Below are positions 25,617-34,855 of a DNA stretch of 64,000 nt, one piece after another. Where the stretch lies: contig CAZICM010000033.1 of assembly GCA_964537685.1 (NCBI GenBank), positions 41,859-105,858 on the forward strand, read 5' to 3'. Position 1 is the stretch's first letter; every line of letters begins with the position of its first letter. Below the pieces are notes generated by a model that did not search any database, was not told where the DNA came from, and was given only the letters and a program-made list of their open reading frames with translations. Position numbers and translations under genes: made by a program. Source of the DNA: CAZICM01 sp964537685. Its GTDB lineage: Bacteria > Myxococcota_A > Polyangia > Polyangiales > Polyangiaceae.

Positions 25617-27380
25617 CTAGTCGTTGATTGGGCCGATCTGCGGCGTGGTTGGTTTGGGCGTCGGCGTCGGTGTGGGCGTCGGCGTCGGTGTGGGCGTCGG
25701 CGTCGGCGTCGGTGTGGGCGTCGGCGTCGGTGTCGGTGTAGGCGTCGGTGTCGGTGTGGGCGCCGTCGTGGGACGCCCCACAGGCGGAATGTACTGCGGC
25801 TGCCCGCCTGGAGGAGGAACGCCCGGCGGTGTTCCCGTGGTAACCGGTTCCGTCGTAAAGGCGAGAGGCGGCTCGGCGGAACCGGCCGTCGCTGGCACGG
25901 CCGCGGTCGATGTGACAGGCGCGGATGGCTGTGCTGTTACGGGAGCGGTTACGGCCGCTGTGGTCGGCGGCGCAATGGTTTCAGCGGTTGGCTGAACCGG
26001 CGGCGGCCGTGTGTACAGCACATACAGAACAACGACGCCGCCGAGCACAAGCACGCTGAGCGCGACGAGAATAATCAGCAAAGGTGTACGCGAGCGCTCG
26101 TTATCCTGAGACGCCTTCTCCTGGGGTGCAGCAGCCTTCGCGGAAGCCGGTTTGGCTTGAGCCGTCTTCGCCCCGGATGACGTTGTGGTCATTGGCGATT
26201 TAGCCGGCGGCGCTGCAGCAGGCGCAGCGGGAGTTGGAGGCGCTGTGGCAGGCGCAGCGGGAGTTGCCGCAGGCGATGGTTTTAAATTGCGGACGGTCGG
26301 AACTCGCTGATTGTTTTCGGCGGGCACAGCCGCAGCAGGCGCGGGAGGCGGCGCGGCAACCGGAGCAGCAGGCACGGGAGGCGGTGCCGCTCGATGCGCA
26401 GGAGCTTGGGCAAGAGGCGGCGGCGCAGCGGCCGGGGCTTGCGCGGCGGGAACGGGATGCGGCGGCGGCTTCAGATTCCGCATCGTGGGAATGCGATGCG
26501 GTGGCTCGGCTTCAGGCGGCTGAACTTGCGCAGGTACAGCGGGAGCAGGAGCGCGCGCGGCGGGCTGCATGGGCTGGGTCGTATTTCCAACGTGCGCGAC
26601 AGCGTGAGGCGGCGCGGCGTGAGGCGGCGCGTGCGGCGGCGGATGATGCGGCGGCTCTGCGGGTTGAGGCACAGGCTGTCCCCGCATATTGCGCACCGTC
26701 GTTGCCCTCGCGGGATCGGGCGGCGGAATCTCCGGCTGAGCCATAGGAGAACGCATATTGCGGAGCGTCGGAATGCGGTGGGGCGGCGCTTGAGCAGGCC
26801 CCGCATGAGGAGCCTGATGCGGCTGCATGGGGGGCTGATGCATGGACGGCTGAACGTGCTGGGACGGGATGCCCTGAGGCGTAGGCGCACGCTGAGGAAA
26901 AGGCTGTGCGGGCTGAGGCGCGGGCGCGTAAGACGCCGAAAGATGAGGCTGCGCAGGAGCAGCCATTGGAGGCGAATGCTGAGGCTGAAACGGCGCCGGC
27001 TGCACAGGCGGAAGCGGCGCGGTCGCGGCAAAAGCGGACGCACCGCCATACGGATCGCCGCCGTGCGGATGCGTTTGCGGCACATTCTGAGCGGGCGCAG
27101 GAATCTGCGAGCCTCGCAGTGTCCGTTCCTTTAGAACACGGCCTGTTTCTTGTGGAGAGCGGACCTTTTGCATCTCCATCGACTTCGTGCGGCGCGTGGC
27201 GGGCATCGAAGCAGGAGGCGCATAAGGATTCACAGGCTCGGAGCCCGCGCCTCCCCGGTAGGCATCGGGATGAGCAGCCGCTGGGTGGCGCTCTCTCGCA
27301 TGCCCTTGCGCATCCCCCTGACCATAGTCCTCTCCAGAATGACCTGAAGGGTTTTGAGGATCGTTAGGTCTCATGACCAT
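25617..27380 (-). CDS. Proline-rich one-TM protein with repeated T-x-R-N motifs
   Basis: 587 residues from ATG 27380 (AAGGA about 8 bp upstream). The N-terminal ~425 residues are Pro/Ala/His-rich and disordered. They contain four copies of a short motif: RIPTLRNM (TLRN 205-208), TTVRNM (228-231), RIPTMRNL (299-302) and RVPTVRNL (362-365), plus a related RTLRG at 86-90. A single membrane helix LLIILVALSVLVLGGVVVLYVL follows near 432-453, then Thr/Pro-rich sequence ending in about 18 Thr-Pro pairs. Spaced T-x-R-N motifs in a disordered cytosolic tail could be kinase or FHA docking/phosphorylation sites; that is inference. First large gene of the five-gene minus-strand cluster. Confidence 0.75.
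   Translation of the reverse strand: MVMRPNDPQNPSGHSGEDYGQGDAQGHARERHPAAAHPDAYRGGAGSEPVNPYAPPASMPATRRTKSMEMQKVRSPQETGRVLKERTLRGSQIPAPAQNVPQTHPHGGDPYGGASAFAATAPLPPVQPAPFQPQHSPPMAAPAQPHLSASYAPAPQPAQPFPQRAPTPQGIPSQHVQPSMHQPPMQPHQAPHAGPAQAPPHRIPTLRNMRSPMAQPEIPPPDPARATTVRNMRGQPVPQPAEPPHHPPPHAPPHAAPPHAVAHVGNTTQPMQPAARAPAPAVPAQVQPPEAEPPHRIPTMRNLKPPPHPVPAAQAPAAAPPPLAQAPAHRAAPPPVPAAPVAAPPPAPAAAVPAENNQRVPTVRNLKPSPAATPAAPATAPPTPAAPAAAPPAKSPMTTTSSGAKTAQAKPASAKAAAPQEKASQDNERSRTPLLIILVALSVLVLGGVVVLYVLYTRPPPVQPTAETIAPPTTAAVTAPVTAQPSAPVTSTAAVPATAGSAEPPLAFTTEPVTTGTPPGVPPPGGQPQYIPPVGRPTTAPTPTPTPTPTPTPTPTPTPTPTPTPTPTPTPTPTPKPTTPQIGPIND
25656..25762. repeat. Hexanucleotide repeat encoding (Thr-Pro)n
   Basis: About 18 tandem units of the type GGCGTC/GGTGTG (plus-strand reading) encode the C-terminal Thr-Pro run of the proline-rich protein. 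A 6-bp unit keeps the frame whatever the copy number, so length variation would be tolerated. Confidence 0.9.
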
Positions 27381-27549
27381 CGCGTTTTCCTTCGTAACAG
27401 GCGTAGTTTGTGCGCAGCCAATGCCGAGCTTTTCCCGCTTGATCAATCAACTCGGCCACCGGCTCCGAGAGCATTTCCAACGGAATGTGGCTCAAGCTTC
27501 GCTGCGCTAATCCTAGCAGGCACACCGCCTGTTTATGAATTTTGAGCAT
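27364..27549 (-). CDS. Possible small protein overlapping the proline-rich gene start
   Basis: A 61-residue frame starting MLKIHKQAVCLLGLAQRS and ending KRDGHET. Its stop codon overlaps the start of the proline-rich protein gene by about 17 bp, the layout of a translationally coupled leader gene. Composition is mixed and helical-looking rather than repetitive. No family was recognised and the ribosome-binding site is weak, so it may be spurious. Confidence 0.35.
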   Translation of the reverse strand: MLKIHKQAVCLLGLAQRSLSHIPLEMLSEPVAELIDQAGKARHWLRTNYACYEGKRDGHET

Positions 27550-27639
27550 AGTTTATCTTGCCGGCCTTTTCCATCAGGGACGCGAGCGCGTGACAGATGA
27601 CAAGCCGGCCATTTTTTCGCCTACGATATCGGCTCTTTT

Positions 27640-29556
27640 ATGCCCTTCACCCGCCGCGGCCCGGCCTTCTTCCGATTCGGCCGACCCCATTTTTGGAATG
27701 GTGCTCATCACCGTTCTTGCGGTGTTCACCTGTTTATCCGGCTCGCCGGCACAGCAGGGCTATGGGCAGCCTTAACGGCCAGCGCCTCCAATGCGCAAGC
27801 CCAGGCTCCTGCCGTTGAAATCGTGAGGCTCTCCGTCGATCGCGATGACGACGATGCGAATGGCATTCCAGATCGGGAACAACCTGCAGCACCCAAAAAC
27901 GGAAGCGGATTGTTCAGCGTGCCCAATCCAGCCCGCGGCGGAGCCGTGCGCGCATGGAACGGCGTGCGGATTTTCGTTAACGAAAAAGCTATCGAACCCA
28001 ACACACCCATCCCCAAGGGCGCCCGCAAGATTGAACTTCAAGCCAAGAATCCAGGCCGCGGCGATATCGAGTTTTTAGGACTCGGAAAGCGCTTTTCCGT
28101 GCGCGCCATCGACATCCGCGCCTACGACGCAAGCGGCGCCGAAGTCGATTTCACCCGATCGCATGCATCGATGCAGAGAACGCCGCCCGAACGCCTTGAC
28201 GTCTCAAGCCACGAGCCTCCCGATCCAGATGCTCTCCGCTTCCTGCTCATCGCCCACGCCGACGACCTCCCCTCCACCATCCGGCTTCAATCCATCGCGC
28301 CCTCCGGCGCATTTATCGACGCGCTGCGCGATGTGCCGCTTTCTGCCGAACCCTGCCCTCCCGATGCCGATCCTTCGCTCACCTGCGCATCAACACCGCC
28401 CTTGCGCGCCGTCGCCGATGACACCGATCGCAATCATCCAACCTCCAGGGATCGATCCATCAAAACCGTGCTCGGCGGCGCCCTCATGCTCGTATCGCCC
28501 GATGGCCTAAAGCTCTCGACCATCCGCATCGGCGGCCCCAGAAAATCGGCTCTCGGACAACTCGTCCGCTACCGCGCCAAACTCCGCTTCATCATCGTCC
28601 GGACGGCCGCCGGCGGACCCGTACCCGTCGGCGGAGACGATGCTGGCGCCCTTCTTATCGCCCGCTCCGAACTCAGCCGCGCAAACGCCCTGTGGGGCGC
28701 GTGCGGACTCTCCTTCGGTCCGCCCGAAGAACTCGATATCAGCATCGCCGACCCTCCCAAGTCCCACCTGCTCGCGATCGGCTGCGACCATGGTTTTCCC
28801 TCGAGTGGAGGCAGCATCCGCTTCCGCATCGAAGGCCAAGAAATCAGCGTCAAACTCGCTCCAGGCATCCAGCCCCTCGCCGCCGCCCGCACCCTCGCAT
28901 CGGCCATTGGCAGCACCGGCTTCGCCGCAACCGTCTCGGAAAACCCGCCCATTGCCGCAGGCGCCTTCGGCAGCGCCGACATCCTCGTCCGAAAACGCGA
29001 CGGCTCCCTCGCCTCCCTCGAAGCTCCCCCTCAAGGCCCAATCAGCTCCGACAAAACCCTCACCGCCTGCATTGGCAAGGTCGACCTCGAGGACGGCCTC
29101 CAGCATTTTGGAGATATCGACGCCATCGCGGGCACCATCGAAGAACGCACCCTCATCAAAGCCTACAGTGACGGCGATCCATCCACCATCGAAGTCTTCG
29201 TCATCCCTTCCTTCGCAGGCGGAGGCCGCATCGGCGAATCCTTTATCTCGGCGGACGGCGGATCCATCCGCAACGCCGTCATCGAAGATCGAGCAGGAAT
29301 CCGCGCCGATCGCGCATCCTTCACCCTCGCCCACGAACTCGGGCACGTACTTCTGGACGACCCCGGCCATCCCGATGACTTCGGAATTGACACGCCAACG
29401 CGGCTCATGGACGCTGATGCCGCAAATCCAACGGCTTACGGGCCACGCCGCCTGCTCGTCGACGAATGCGTGCGAGCCATCCGCCAAAGTGGCCCGTCTT
29501 CCCCTGTTCCCCTGTTGCGCACCTGGCCTTTTGCCCCCATCGGTCGAGAGAAGTGA
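27640..29556 (+). CDS. Secreted zinc peptidase (HExxH, metzincin-like)
   Basis: 638 residues. After an arginine-rich lead comes a signal peptide LAGTAGLWAALTASASNAQA. Most of the protein is beta-rich and of unknown type. Near the C-terminus is AHELGHVLLDD with the zinc motif H565-E566-x-x-H569, a third possible ligand His in DDPGH, and about 15 residues later RLMDAD, which looks like the Met-turn of metzincins. The usual HExxHxxGxxH spacing is altered by two residues, so it is a divergent member. Probable extracellular or periplasmic protease; substrate unknown. Confidence 0.72.
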   Translation: MPFTRRGPAFFRFGRPHFWNGAHHRSCGVHLFIRLAGTAGLWAALTASASNAQAQAPAVEIVRLSVDRDDDDANGIPDREQPAAPKNGSGLFSVPNPARGGAVRAWNGVRIFVNEKAIEPNTPIPKGARKIELQAKNPGRGDIEFLGLGKRFSVRAIDIRAYDASGAEVDFTRSHASMQRTPPERLDVSSHEPPDPDALRFLLIAHADDLPSTIRLQSIAPSGAFIDALRDVPLSAEPCPPDADPSLTCASTPPLRAVADDTDRNHPTSRDRSIKTVLGGALMLVSPDGLKLSTIRIGGPRKSALGQLVRYRAKLRFIIVRTAAGGPVPVGGDDAGALLIARSELSRANALWGACGLSFGPPEELDISIADPPKSHLLAIGCDHGFPSSGGSIRFRIEGQEISVKLAPGIQPLAAARTLASAIGSTGFAATVSENPPIAAGAFGSADILVRKRDGSLASLEAPPQGPISSDKTLTACIGKVDLEDGLQHFGDIDAIAGTIEERTLIKAYSDGDPSTIEVFVIPSFAGGGRIGESFISADGGSIRNAVIEDRAGIRADRASFTLAHELGHVLLDDPGHPDDFGIDTPTRLMDADAANPTAYGPRRLLVDECVRAIRQSGPSSPVPLLRTWPFAPIGREK

Positions 29557-29632
29557 TTCCAGCCCGCTTCAAGATCCGCCGTGAGTCAAAAGGAACAGCT
29601 CGTGTTCGCGCGTTCGGCGTAAAGAGCGCCCC

Positions 29633-31972
29633 ATGCCTATGAGCCAGCGCCGAGCCTTGCTCATGGGCGTCGCACTCCTCGCGTGCTCCGCCGTTCTTCT
29701 CAAGACAGCCATCACCCGCCTGTCCATGGTTCTCTTTGGCTGGCCCGCGGGCTTTATCCCCACCTTCCTTCCCTTTATCGGACTCGCGATCGGCGCGGCC
29801 ATCGTCCTCTCCGCCCCCACCCTCGTCCGGCCACCCCGCTTTTTCTCGGCGCTCGCCTACACCACATGCGCCATTTCCATCAGCGCCGTCATCGCCTTAA
29901 TCGTATTGATTCAGCCTATTTGGGTAAACGCGCTCGCCGAACCCAAACCCCGCCTCTTGCTCATCCCATGCTTGGCGGCGCTCATCCCCTTTTCGCTCGC
30001 CGGCATCGTGGTTTCAGGGGCCATCCGCCACGCCGCCCCCGACATGGGAAAAATCTTCTTCGCGGCCTGCATTGGCCTCGCCTTTGGCGAAGTCGGCGCC
30101 AGCACCATTCCCCTGATTGGAGGCGGCCGCATTGGCCTTGTGAGCGCGGTACTCGCCGCAGCGGCTTCATTTTCCTTCCTCGCCGGCGGCCAACATGCGC
30201 GCGGCGAATACTCCTGGGATGAAAAAGCTCCATCGGGCTCCGTCGTCGCCACCTTTGCGCTTGGCGTCTGCGTCCTCCTCGCGGGCGATATCGGAACCCC
30301 CTGGCTCAAACTCACCCAATTGCGATTCTCGCGCATGGACCGGGCCGAGTTCACCCACTGGGGAACCCGAAGCCTCGTCACCGTCGACAAAACGGCCGGC
30401 AACACAGCCACCCTCTTCTCCGACGGCGCCGCCGCCGAACTCATTTTAGCCAACGAAAAACAAGCCGACCCCATCCCTTCCGAAATCGCCTACACCCTTC
30501 ACAGAGGCCAAGGCATCGCCCTCATCGTCGCACCGGGCACCGGCCAAGACATCAAACGCGCCCTCAAAGGCGGCCACCGCGAAGTCCACGCCGTCGAACC
30601 CGACCTGGTCATCGCCGACCGCGTCATTCGCGGAAAATATGCCGAATTCACAGGCAATCTCTACAACCGCCCCGAGGTTCAGGTCGCCTACGCCGATCCC
30701 CGAAGCTTCGTCCGGCGCATCCCTCAGCCTTACCGCGCCGTCGTCCTGCCCCTGGTCAATGTCACATCGCCCTTCCTCACCGGCGGACTTTCCCTGCTCG
30801 AATCGCCGCTGATCACCGTCGAAGCCTTTCACGACTACATCGAACGCCTCACGCCCGATGGCACCCTCGTCATCACCCGCTTCGATTCCGAATTCGAACG
30901 GCTCGTCGCCACAGCCGCCTCCACCCTCCGCAACCGGGGCATCACCCAACCGCGCGACCACCTCTTTGCCTGCAGCATCAATCGCGTCACCTCCCTCCTC
31001 ATCAAAAAATCGCCCATCCGAAAAGACGAACTGTCGTCCCTGCGCTCGGCCTGCAAACGATCCCGCTTCAACGAAACGCTCGCTCCCGATCAGCCCACAA
31101 CGCCGCGCATCGCCCAAATCCTCTCCATCCCCAAAGCCCGCGCCATCGCCCTCCCCGGCGAAACCGATATCAGCCCGCCCACCGACGACCGGCCCTACTT
31201 CTTCTTCAACGTACCCGCGCATCTCGTCCCCCGGGCACTGCTCCAGCCATCCAAATACGCACCCGGAAACGAAGGCGTTTTCGTCCTCGGCGTCTCTTTC
31301 CTGGCCACCTTCGCCCTCGCCATCGCCCTCTTCATCATCTTCGCCCTCGCCCGCCCCGCCCGCATCCTCCGCTCACCCGAACGAGGCTTCCGCACCGCCC
31401 TCTTGCTCTTCGGCCTCAGCGCAGGAACAGCCCTTGGCGTCGGCAGCGGCGCCGTCTGCAGGAACGCCGCCGCCATCATCGATCACCCCGAAAATGGCAT
31501 GGCCGTATCCGTCATCGTCCTCATGGTCTTCACAGCCCTAGGCAGCCTCACCAGCGACAAAGTGCCCCTCCCCTGGCTCGCACTCGTCGCCGGCCGCCGG
31601 GCTCAGCTCCTCACCGCACTCATCTCCGTCTACGCCGTCGCCCACACCACAGCATCCTCCCTCTGGATGCACTATCTCGACCCATTGCCCCTCATCGCCC
31701 GCTTTGGAATCGCCGTCGTCCCGCTCGTCATCGTGGGCCTGCTCGCCGGCTCCCTCGCACCCCTGGGCCTGCGCCTTCTCTCCGTGCGCGCCCCCCAGCT
31801 CCTTCCCTGGTGCTTTTCCCTCCTCTGCGCGGGCTGCGCCTTCGGCCTCGTCTTCGCAAAAGTCCTCGCGATTCACCTGGGCTACAGCGCCATCCTCTTC
31901 GCCGCTGGACTCGCCTGCCTTATCGCTTCCGTCTTCCTCCCGCCCATCATGGTGCGCCCTCACAACCCATAA
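29633..31972 (+). CDS. Polytopic membrane protein with spermidine-synthase-like domain
   Basis: 779 residues. The N-terminal ~200 contain about six hydrophobic helices. A soluble Rossmann-type domain (about 290-530) follows with GIALIVAPGTGQDIKRALKGG, EVHAVEPDLVIADRV and, later, RLTPDGTLVITRF, the layout of spermidine/spermine-synthase-like methyltransferase folds. The C-terminal ~230 residues return to about seven membrane helices. Membrane-bound spermidine-synthase-like proteins of this design are common in Myxococcota and other environmental bacteria; their reaction is not established. The canonical glycine-rich GGGDG loop is changed to APGTG, so polyamine synthesis is doubtful. Confidence 0.75.
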   Translation: MPMSQRRALLMGVALLACSAVLLKTAITRLSMVLFGWPAGFIPTFLPFIGLAIGAAIVLSAPTLVRPPRFFSALAYTTCAISISAVIALIVLIQPIWVNALAEPKPRLLLIPCLAALIPFSLAGIVVSGAIRHAAPDMGKIFFAACIGLAFGEVGASTIPLIGGGRIGLVSAVLAAAASFSFLAGGQHARGEYSWDEKAPSGSVVATFALGVCVLLAGDIGTPWLKLTQLRFSRMDRAEFTHWGTRSLVTVDKTAGNTATLFSDGAAAELILANEKQADPIPSEIAYTLHRGQGIALIVAPGTGQDIKRALKGGHREVHAVEPDLVIADRVIRGKYAEFTGNLYNRPEVQVAYADPRSFVRRIPQPYRAVVLPLVNVTSPFLTGGLSLLESPLITVEAFHDYIERLTPDGTLVITRFDSEFERLVATAASTLRNRGITQPRDHLFACSINRVTSLLIKKSPIRKDELSSLRSACKRSRFNETLAPDQPTTPRIAQILSIPKARAIALPGETDISPPTDDRPYFFFNVPAHLVPRALLQPSKYAPGNEGVFVLGVSFLATFALAIALFIIFALARPARILRSPERGFRTALLLFGLSAGTALGVGSGAVCRNAAAIIDHPENGMAVSVIVLMVFTALGSLTSDKVPLPWLALVAGRRAQLLTALISVYAVAHTTASSLWMHYLDPLPLIARFGIAVVPLVIVGLLAGSLAPLGLRLLSVRAPQLLPWCFSLLCAGCAFGLVFAKVLAIHLGYSAILFAAGLACLIASVFLPPIMVRPHNP

Positions 31973-31984
31973 AACCTCGGCCCA

Positions 31985-32401
31985 TCACACCTTAGGGCGC
32001 CGCACATCCAGCACAGCCTGCCTCGCCTGCTCCTCCATCGACAAAAGCAACCCATCCACCCGCTTCCACAAAAGCTCCCGCTGCTCCTCCCCCTCGCCAT
32101 CCCCCAACAGCGCACTCATCGCCTTCTCAATCCCCGCCGCCGCCTCGCTCACCCCAAAAAACCCATACGACCCTGCCGTCCCCCTCAAACGATGCGACAA
32201 GAGCCTAGACAGCTCCAGCCCGGCCTTCCCGTCCACCCTCGCCTTGTTCAGCGCATCCCCAAGCGCCGCCACCAACCCTGGAAGCGCCTCCGCATACGCC
32301 TCCTGAAGCTCCCGAAGCGCGGCCATCACCTCCAGCGAAGGCGGCCTTGCACTCCCCTTCATCCCGCCCCCGCCTGCTCCGCCATCCGCATCGTTTGTCA
32401 T
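31985..32401 (-). CDS. HPt (histidine phosphotransfer) domain protein
   Basis: 138 residues from ATG 32401; upstream in-frame starts exist (for example 32458) and cannot be excluded. The core SHRLRGTAGSYGFFGVSEAA matches the HPt signature H-x-L-(K/R)-G-x-A-x-x-x-G, with the phospho-accepting histidine at about residue 70. A helical bundle of about 100 residues surrounds it. HPt proteins relay phosphate between receiver domains. Its neighbour, transcribed divergently, is a Ser/Thr kinase fused to a receiver domain, an obvious candidate partner. Codon usage and orientation fit a separate gene, not an extension of the upstream membrane protein. Confidence 0.75.
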   Translation of the reverse strand: MTNDADGGAGGGGMKGSARPPSLEVMAALRELQEAYAEALPGLVAALGDALNKARVDGKAGLELSRLLSHRLRGTAGSYGFFGVSEAAAGIEKAMSALLGDGEGEEQRELLWKRVDGLLLSMEEQARQAVLDVRRPKV

Positions 32402-32554
32402 CGCGCGAACCAGCCTATCTTGTTCCCTGCCCGCCCGCTGCATACGATGCGCTCGCATCAAACAGACACCCAGACGCCGGGAGGGGAAAACATCCATGCA
32501 TCACACCCAACAACAGAGCCAATCCGAGCTCATGCCGCGCGCGAGGACGACCGC

Positions 32555-33910
32555 GTGAAAACCTGTCCCAACTGCTCCCTGCTCATGAGCGATCGCCGCA
32601 CCGAATGCCCCAAATGCGGCACCGACATGAGCAAACCCATCCTCATCGACGACCGCTATGAAGTCGAAGCCGAACTGGGCCGCGGAGCCATGGGCGTCGT
32701 CTACCGCGCCCGCGATATCGGCCTAGGACGCGCCGTCGCTGTCAAACTCATCGCCCCCGAATTCGCCGGCAACGAACGCATCGTCGCCTACCTTCAGCGC
32801 GAAGCCCGCGCCCTCGCCACCATCCGAAGCAACCATGTCGTCCAGGTCTACGCATCGGGCCCCGACCGCGACTCCTATTTCTTCGCGATGGAATTCGTAA
32901 AAGGCAAAAACCTAGAAGCCATCATCAGCGAACACAGCCGCCACAAAACCTACGTCCCCATGTACCGGGCCCTTACCATCATCCGGCAGATTGCCGAGGG
33001 CCTATCCACCGTCCACGCGGCAGGCATTGTGCATCGCGACGTCAAACCGGCGAACATCGTCATTGAAGAAAACACTGGACGACCCGTACTTGTGGACTTT
33101 GGCCTAGCGGCCCCGAGCGGAACGCATGCCGAGGCCGCGGGCACACCTGCCGTAATGGCACCTGAACAAAGCCGCCTAGGCCACGACAGCATCGTCACGG
33201 TTCGCACCGACATCTACTCGCTGGGATGCACCACCTACAAATTGCTCACGGGACGGCTCCCCTTTGAATCCAAGAGCATGGTGGACCTCATCCGCGCCCA
33301 CATCCAAGATCAAGTCAAACCCCCATCCACATTACGCCCGGACTTGGTACCCTTTGATGAAGTATTTGCGCGAGCCTTAGCGAAACGGCCAGAAGAGCGC
33401 TATGGGAGCGCGTATGAACTAGCGGCGGCACTGGACAACGCGGGGGCCCAATGGATGCCCCCCGAAAGCCAACAGCTTGAGGGCGGGGCCCAAGCCACAC
33501 CCCTCGAACGAAAACCTGGGCGCCGGGTCTTGGTGGTAGATGACGACCCCATGTTTAGGCTCTTTGCATCGAGAGCGGTAAAGCTCGCCTTTGGAGAGCG
33601 TCCGGTTCAAGTCGAAGCGGCGGGTTCTGGCATTGAAGCGCTCACGAGCGCACTACATCACGCCCCCAATTTAGTCTTATTGGACTACGACATGCCCGGT
33701 TTGGACGGAATCAACACATTATCTAGGCTTCGGCTGCTTCCTGGGGGCCTAGAGGCGAGAATTTTGGTTGTGAGCGCGCGGGCGAGGGATCAAGAGCGGT
33801 GGAGATTTTCGGTCTTGGGGGTGCACGATTTTTTGGCGAAGCCGGTGGATCTACAAGAGCTATCGGACACCATCGAGCGCATTGCAAAGCGGGCGGGGTT
33901 TTTGGCGTAG
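32555..33910 (+). CDS. Zinc-ribbon / Ser-Thr kinase / receiver-domain fusion
   Basis: 451 residues from GTG 32555. A zinc ribbon C4-x-x-C7 ... C18-x-x-C21 opens the protein. A complete Hanks-type kinase follows: glycine loop GRGAMG at 42-47, Lys64, HRDVKPAN from 160, DFG at 181-183, MAPE. After a linker comes a CheY-like receiver (about 323-448): VLVVDDDP with Asp329, the phospho-acceptor Asp377 in LDYDMPG, and FLAKPVD with the conserved lysine. No membrane segment. The protein joins eukaryotic-type and two-component signalling in one chain. The GTG start is chosen because the zinc ribbon begins there. Third-position base use changes from C-rich to G-rich within the gene. Confidence 0.92.
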   Translation: MKTCPNCSLLMSDRRTECPKCGTDMSKPILIDDRYEVEAELGRGAMGVVYRARDIGLGRAVAVKLIAPEFAGNERIVAYLQREARALATIRSNHVVQVYASGPDRDSYFFAMEFVKGKNLEAIISEHSRHKTYVPMYRALTIIRQIAEGLSTVHAAGIVHRDVKPANIVIEENTGRPVLVDFGLAAPSGTHAEAAGTPAVMAPEQSRLGHDSIVTVRTDIYSLGCTTYKLLTGRLPFESKSMVDLIRAHIQDQVKPPSTLRPDLVPFDEVFARALAKRPEERYGSAYELAAALDNAGAQWMPPESQQLEGGAQATPLERKPGRRVLVVDDDPMFRLFASRAVKLAFGERPVQVEAAGSGIEALTSALHHAPNLVLLDYDMPGLDGINTLSRLRLLPGGLEARILVVSARARDQERWRFSVLGVHDFLAKPVDLQELSDTIERIAKRAGFLA

Positions 33911-33920
33911 GGGTTTTACC

Positions 33921-34805
33921 TCACTCCCCCAGCCCCATCACATACCCCTCCCACTCCCTTTGAAACGCCTCCAAGTCGCTCACCCCCAGCACCTCCAAGA
34001 GCGACGCCTCACCCCCAGAATCCGCCTCGTGCCTCTCTACAAAACGATGATAATAAACCGATAACAAATTCCTCTCCTGAAGATAATACAACAGATAGCG
34101 CGACGCCGCATAATGCATACCGCGCTTTTCATCATAAAATTCACCCGGCGACATCTCAAAAATATCGTGAAATGAAGCCAGCTTCTTTCTCTCTATCGCC
34201 CTCTTCAATCCCGAAAGCCTCCAATTCACCAAACCCCGCACCCGCCCATCCTTGGTATCCGTATGCTCATACAACGACGCCAGCCCCTCATTGAACCACG
34301 GCGGACACGCAGGAAAATTCGCATCCATCAAGGCATGCACCATCTCGTGAATCACCGTCCCCAATCCCAGCGAAATATCCGCCGCTACTATCCGATCACA
34401 GCGATCGTAATACCCATAGGGCGATACAGGAACACCCCCAAACAACCGATTTACATGGCTCCTATAACTCGCCTCCCCTTCAAACATCCACAGCGTCACG
34501 ATATCCTGAGGATCCCGCTTAAAATACTCCCGCTTCAGCCACTTCACAGGTATCCCCACCACCTGCTCCGCAATCTCCTCCACGCTCTCCCTCGAACCTT
34601 GACCCGCTATCGCAAATGGCGCGCTATATACAACAACAAATCCCCCCAGCGCCTTCTCCCTCAACCCATCCAAATGCTCTTCCACCTCATGCGCCGGATA
34701 CGCCGCCGTCCGCCCAAGCTGAGGCGGACAACATGCCCCTATTCCTACCGATAGAAACCAAATCAGAGCATAAATACCAGGACGGTACAAATAAAACATC
34801 GGCAT
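33921..34805 (-). CDS. Lipoprotein with zinc-peptidase (HExxH...E) domain
   Basis: 294 residues. Signal IYALIWFLSVGIGAC with lipobox cysteine at 25. Zinc motif H153-E154-M-V-H157 followed by FNEGLASLYEH, where Glu173 is a likely third ligand; this gluzincin pattern (HExxH, then W-x-x-E-G) is that of peptidase-MA-like proteins. The rest is helical, including a region that precedes the active site and may bind the envelope. Anchored in the outer or inner membrane facing the periplasm. Convergent with the kinase-receiver gene 10 bp away. Substrate unknown. Confidence 0.78.
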   Translation of the reverse strand: MPMFYLYRPGIYALIWFLSVGIGACCPPQLGRTAAYPAHEVEEHLDGLREKALGGFVVVYSAPFAIAGQGSRESVEEIAEQVVGIPVKWLKREYFKRDPQDIVTLWMFEGEASYRSHVNRLFGGVPVSPYGYYDRCDRIVAADISLGLGTVIHEMVHALMDANFPACPPWFNEGLASLYEHTDTKDGRVRGLVNWRLSGLKRAIERKKLASFHDIFEMSPGEFYDEKRGMHYAASRYLLYYLQERNLLSVYYHRFVERHEADSGGEASLLEVLGVSDLEAFQREWEGYVMGLGE

Positions 34806-34855
34806 GCGTTTCCCTTGAACAAACGCAGCCCCGCATTCTTGGGTCTTCCGATCCC

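Noticed and set aside
26234..27134. Plus-strand frames of 170 and 246 residues opposite the proline-rich gene
   Set aside because: Arg/Ala-rich translations of the antisense of a proline/alanine-rich gene, a common artefact of GC-rich repetitive DNA.
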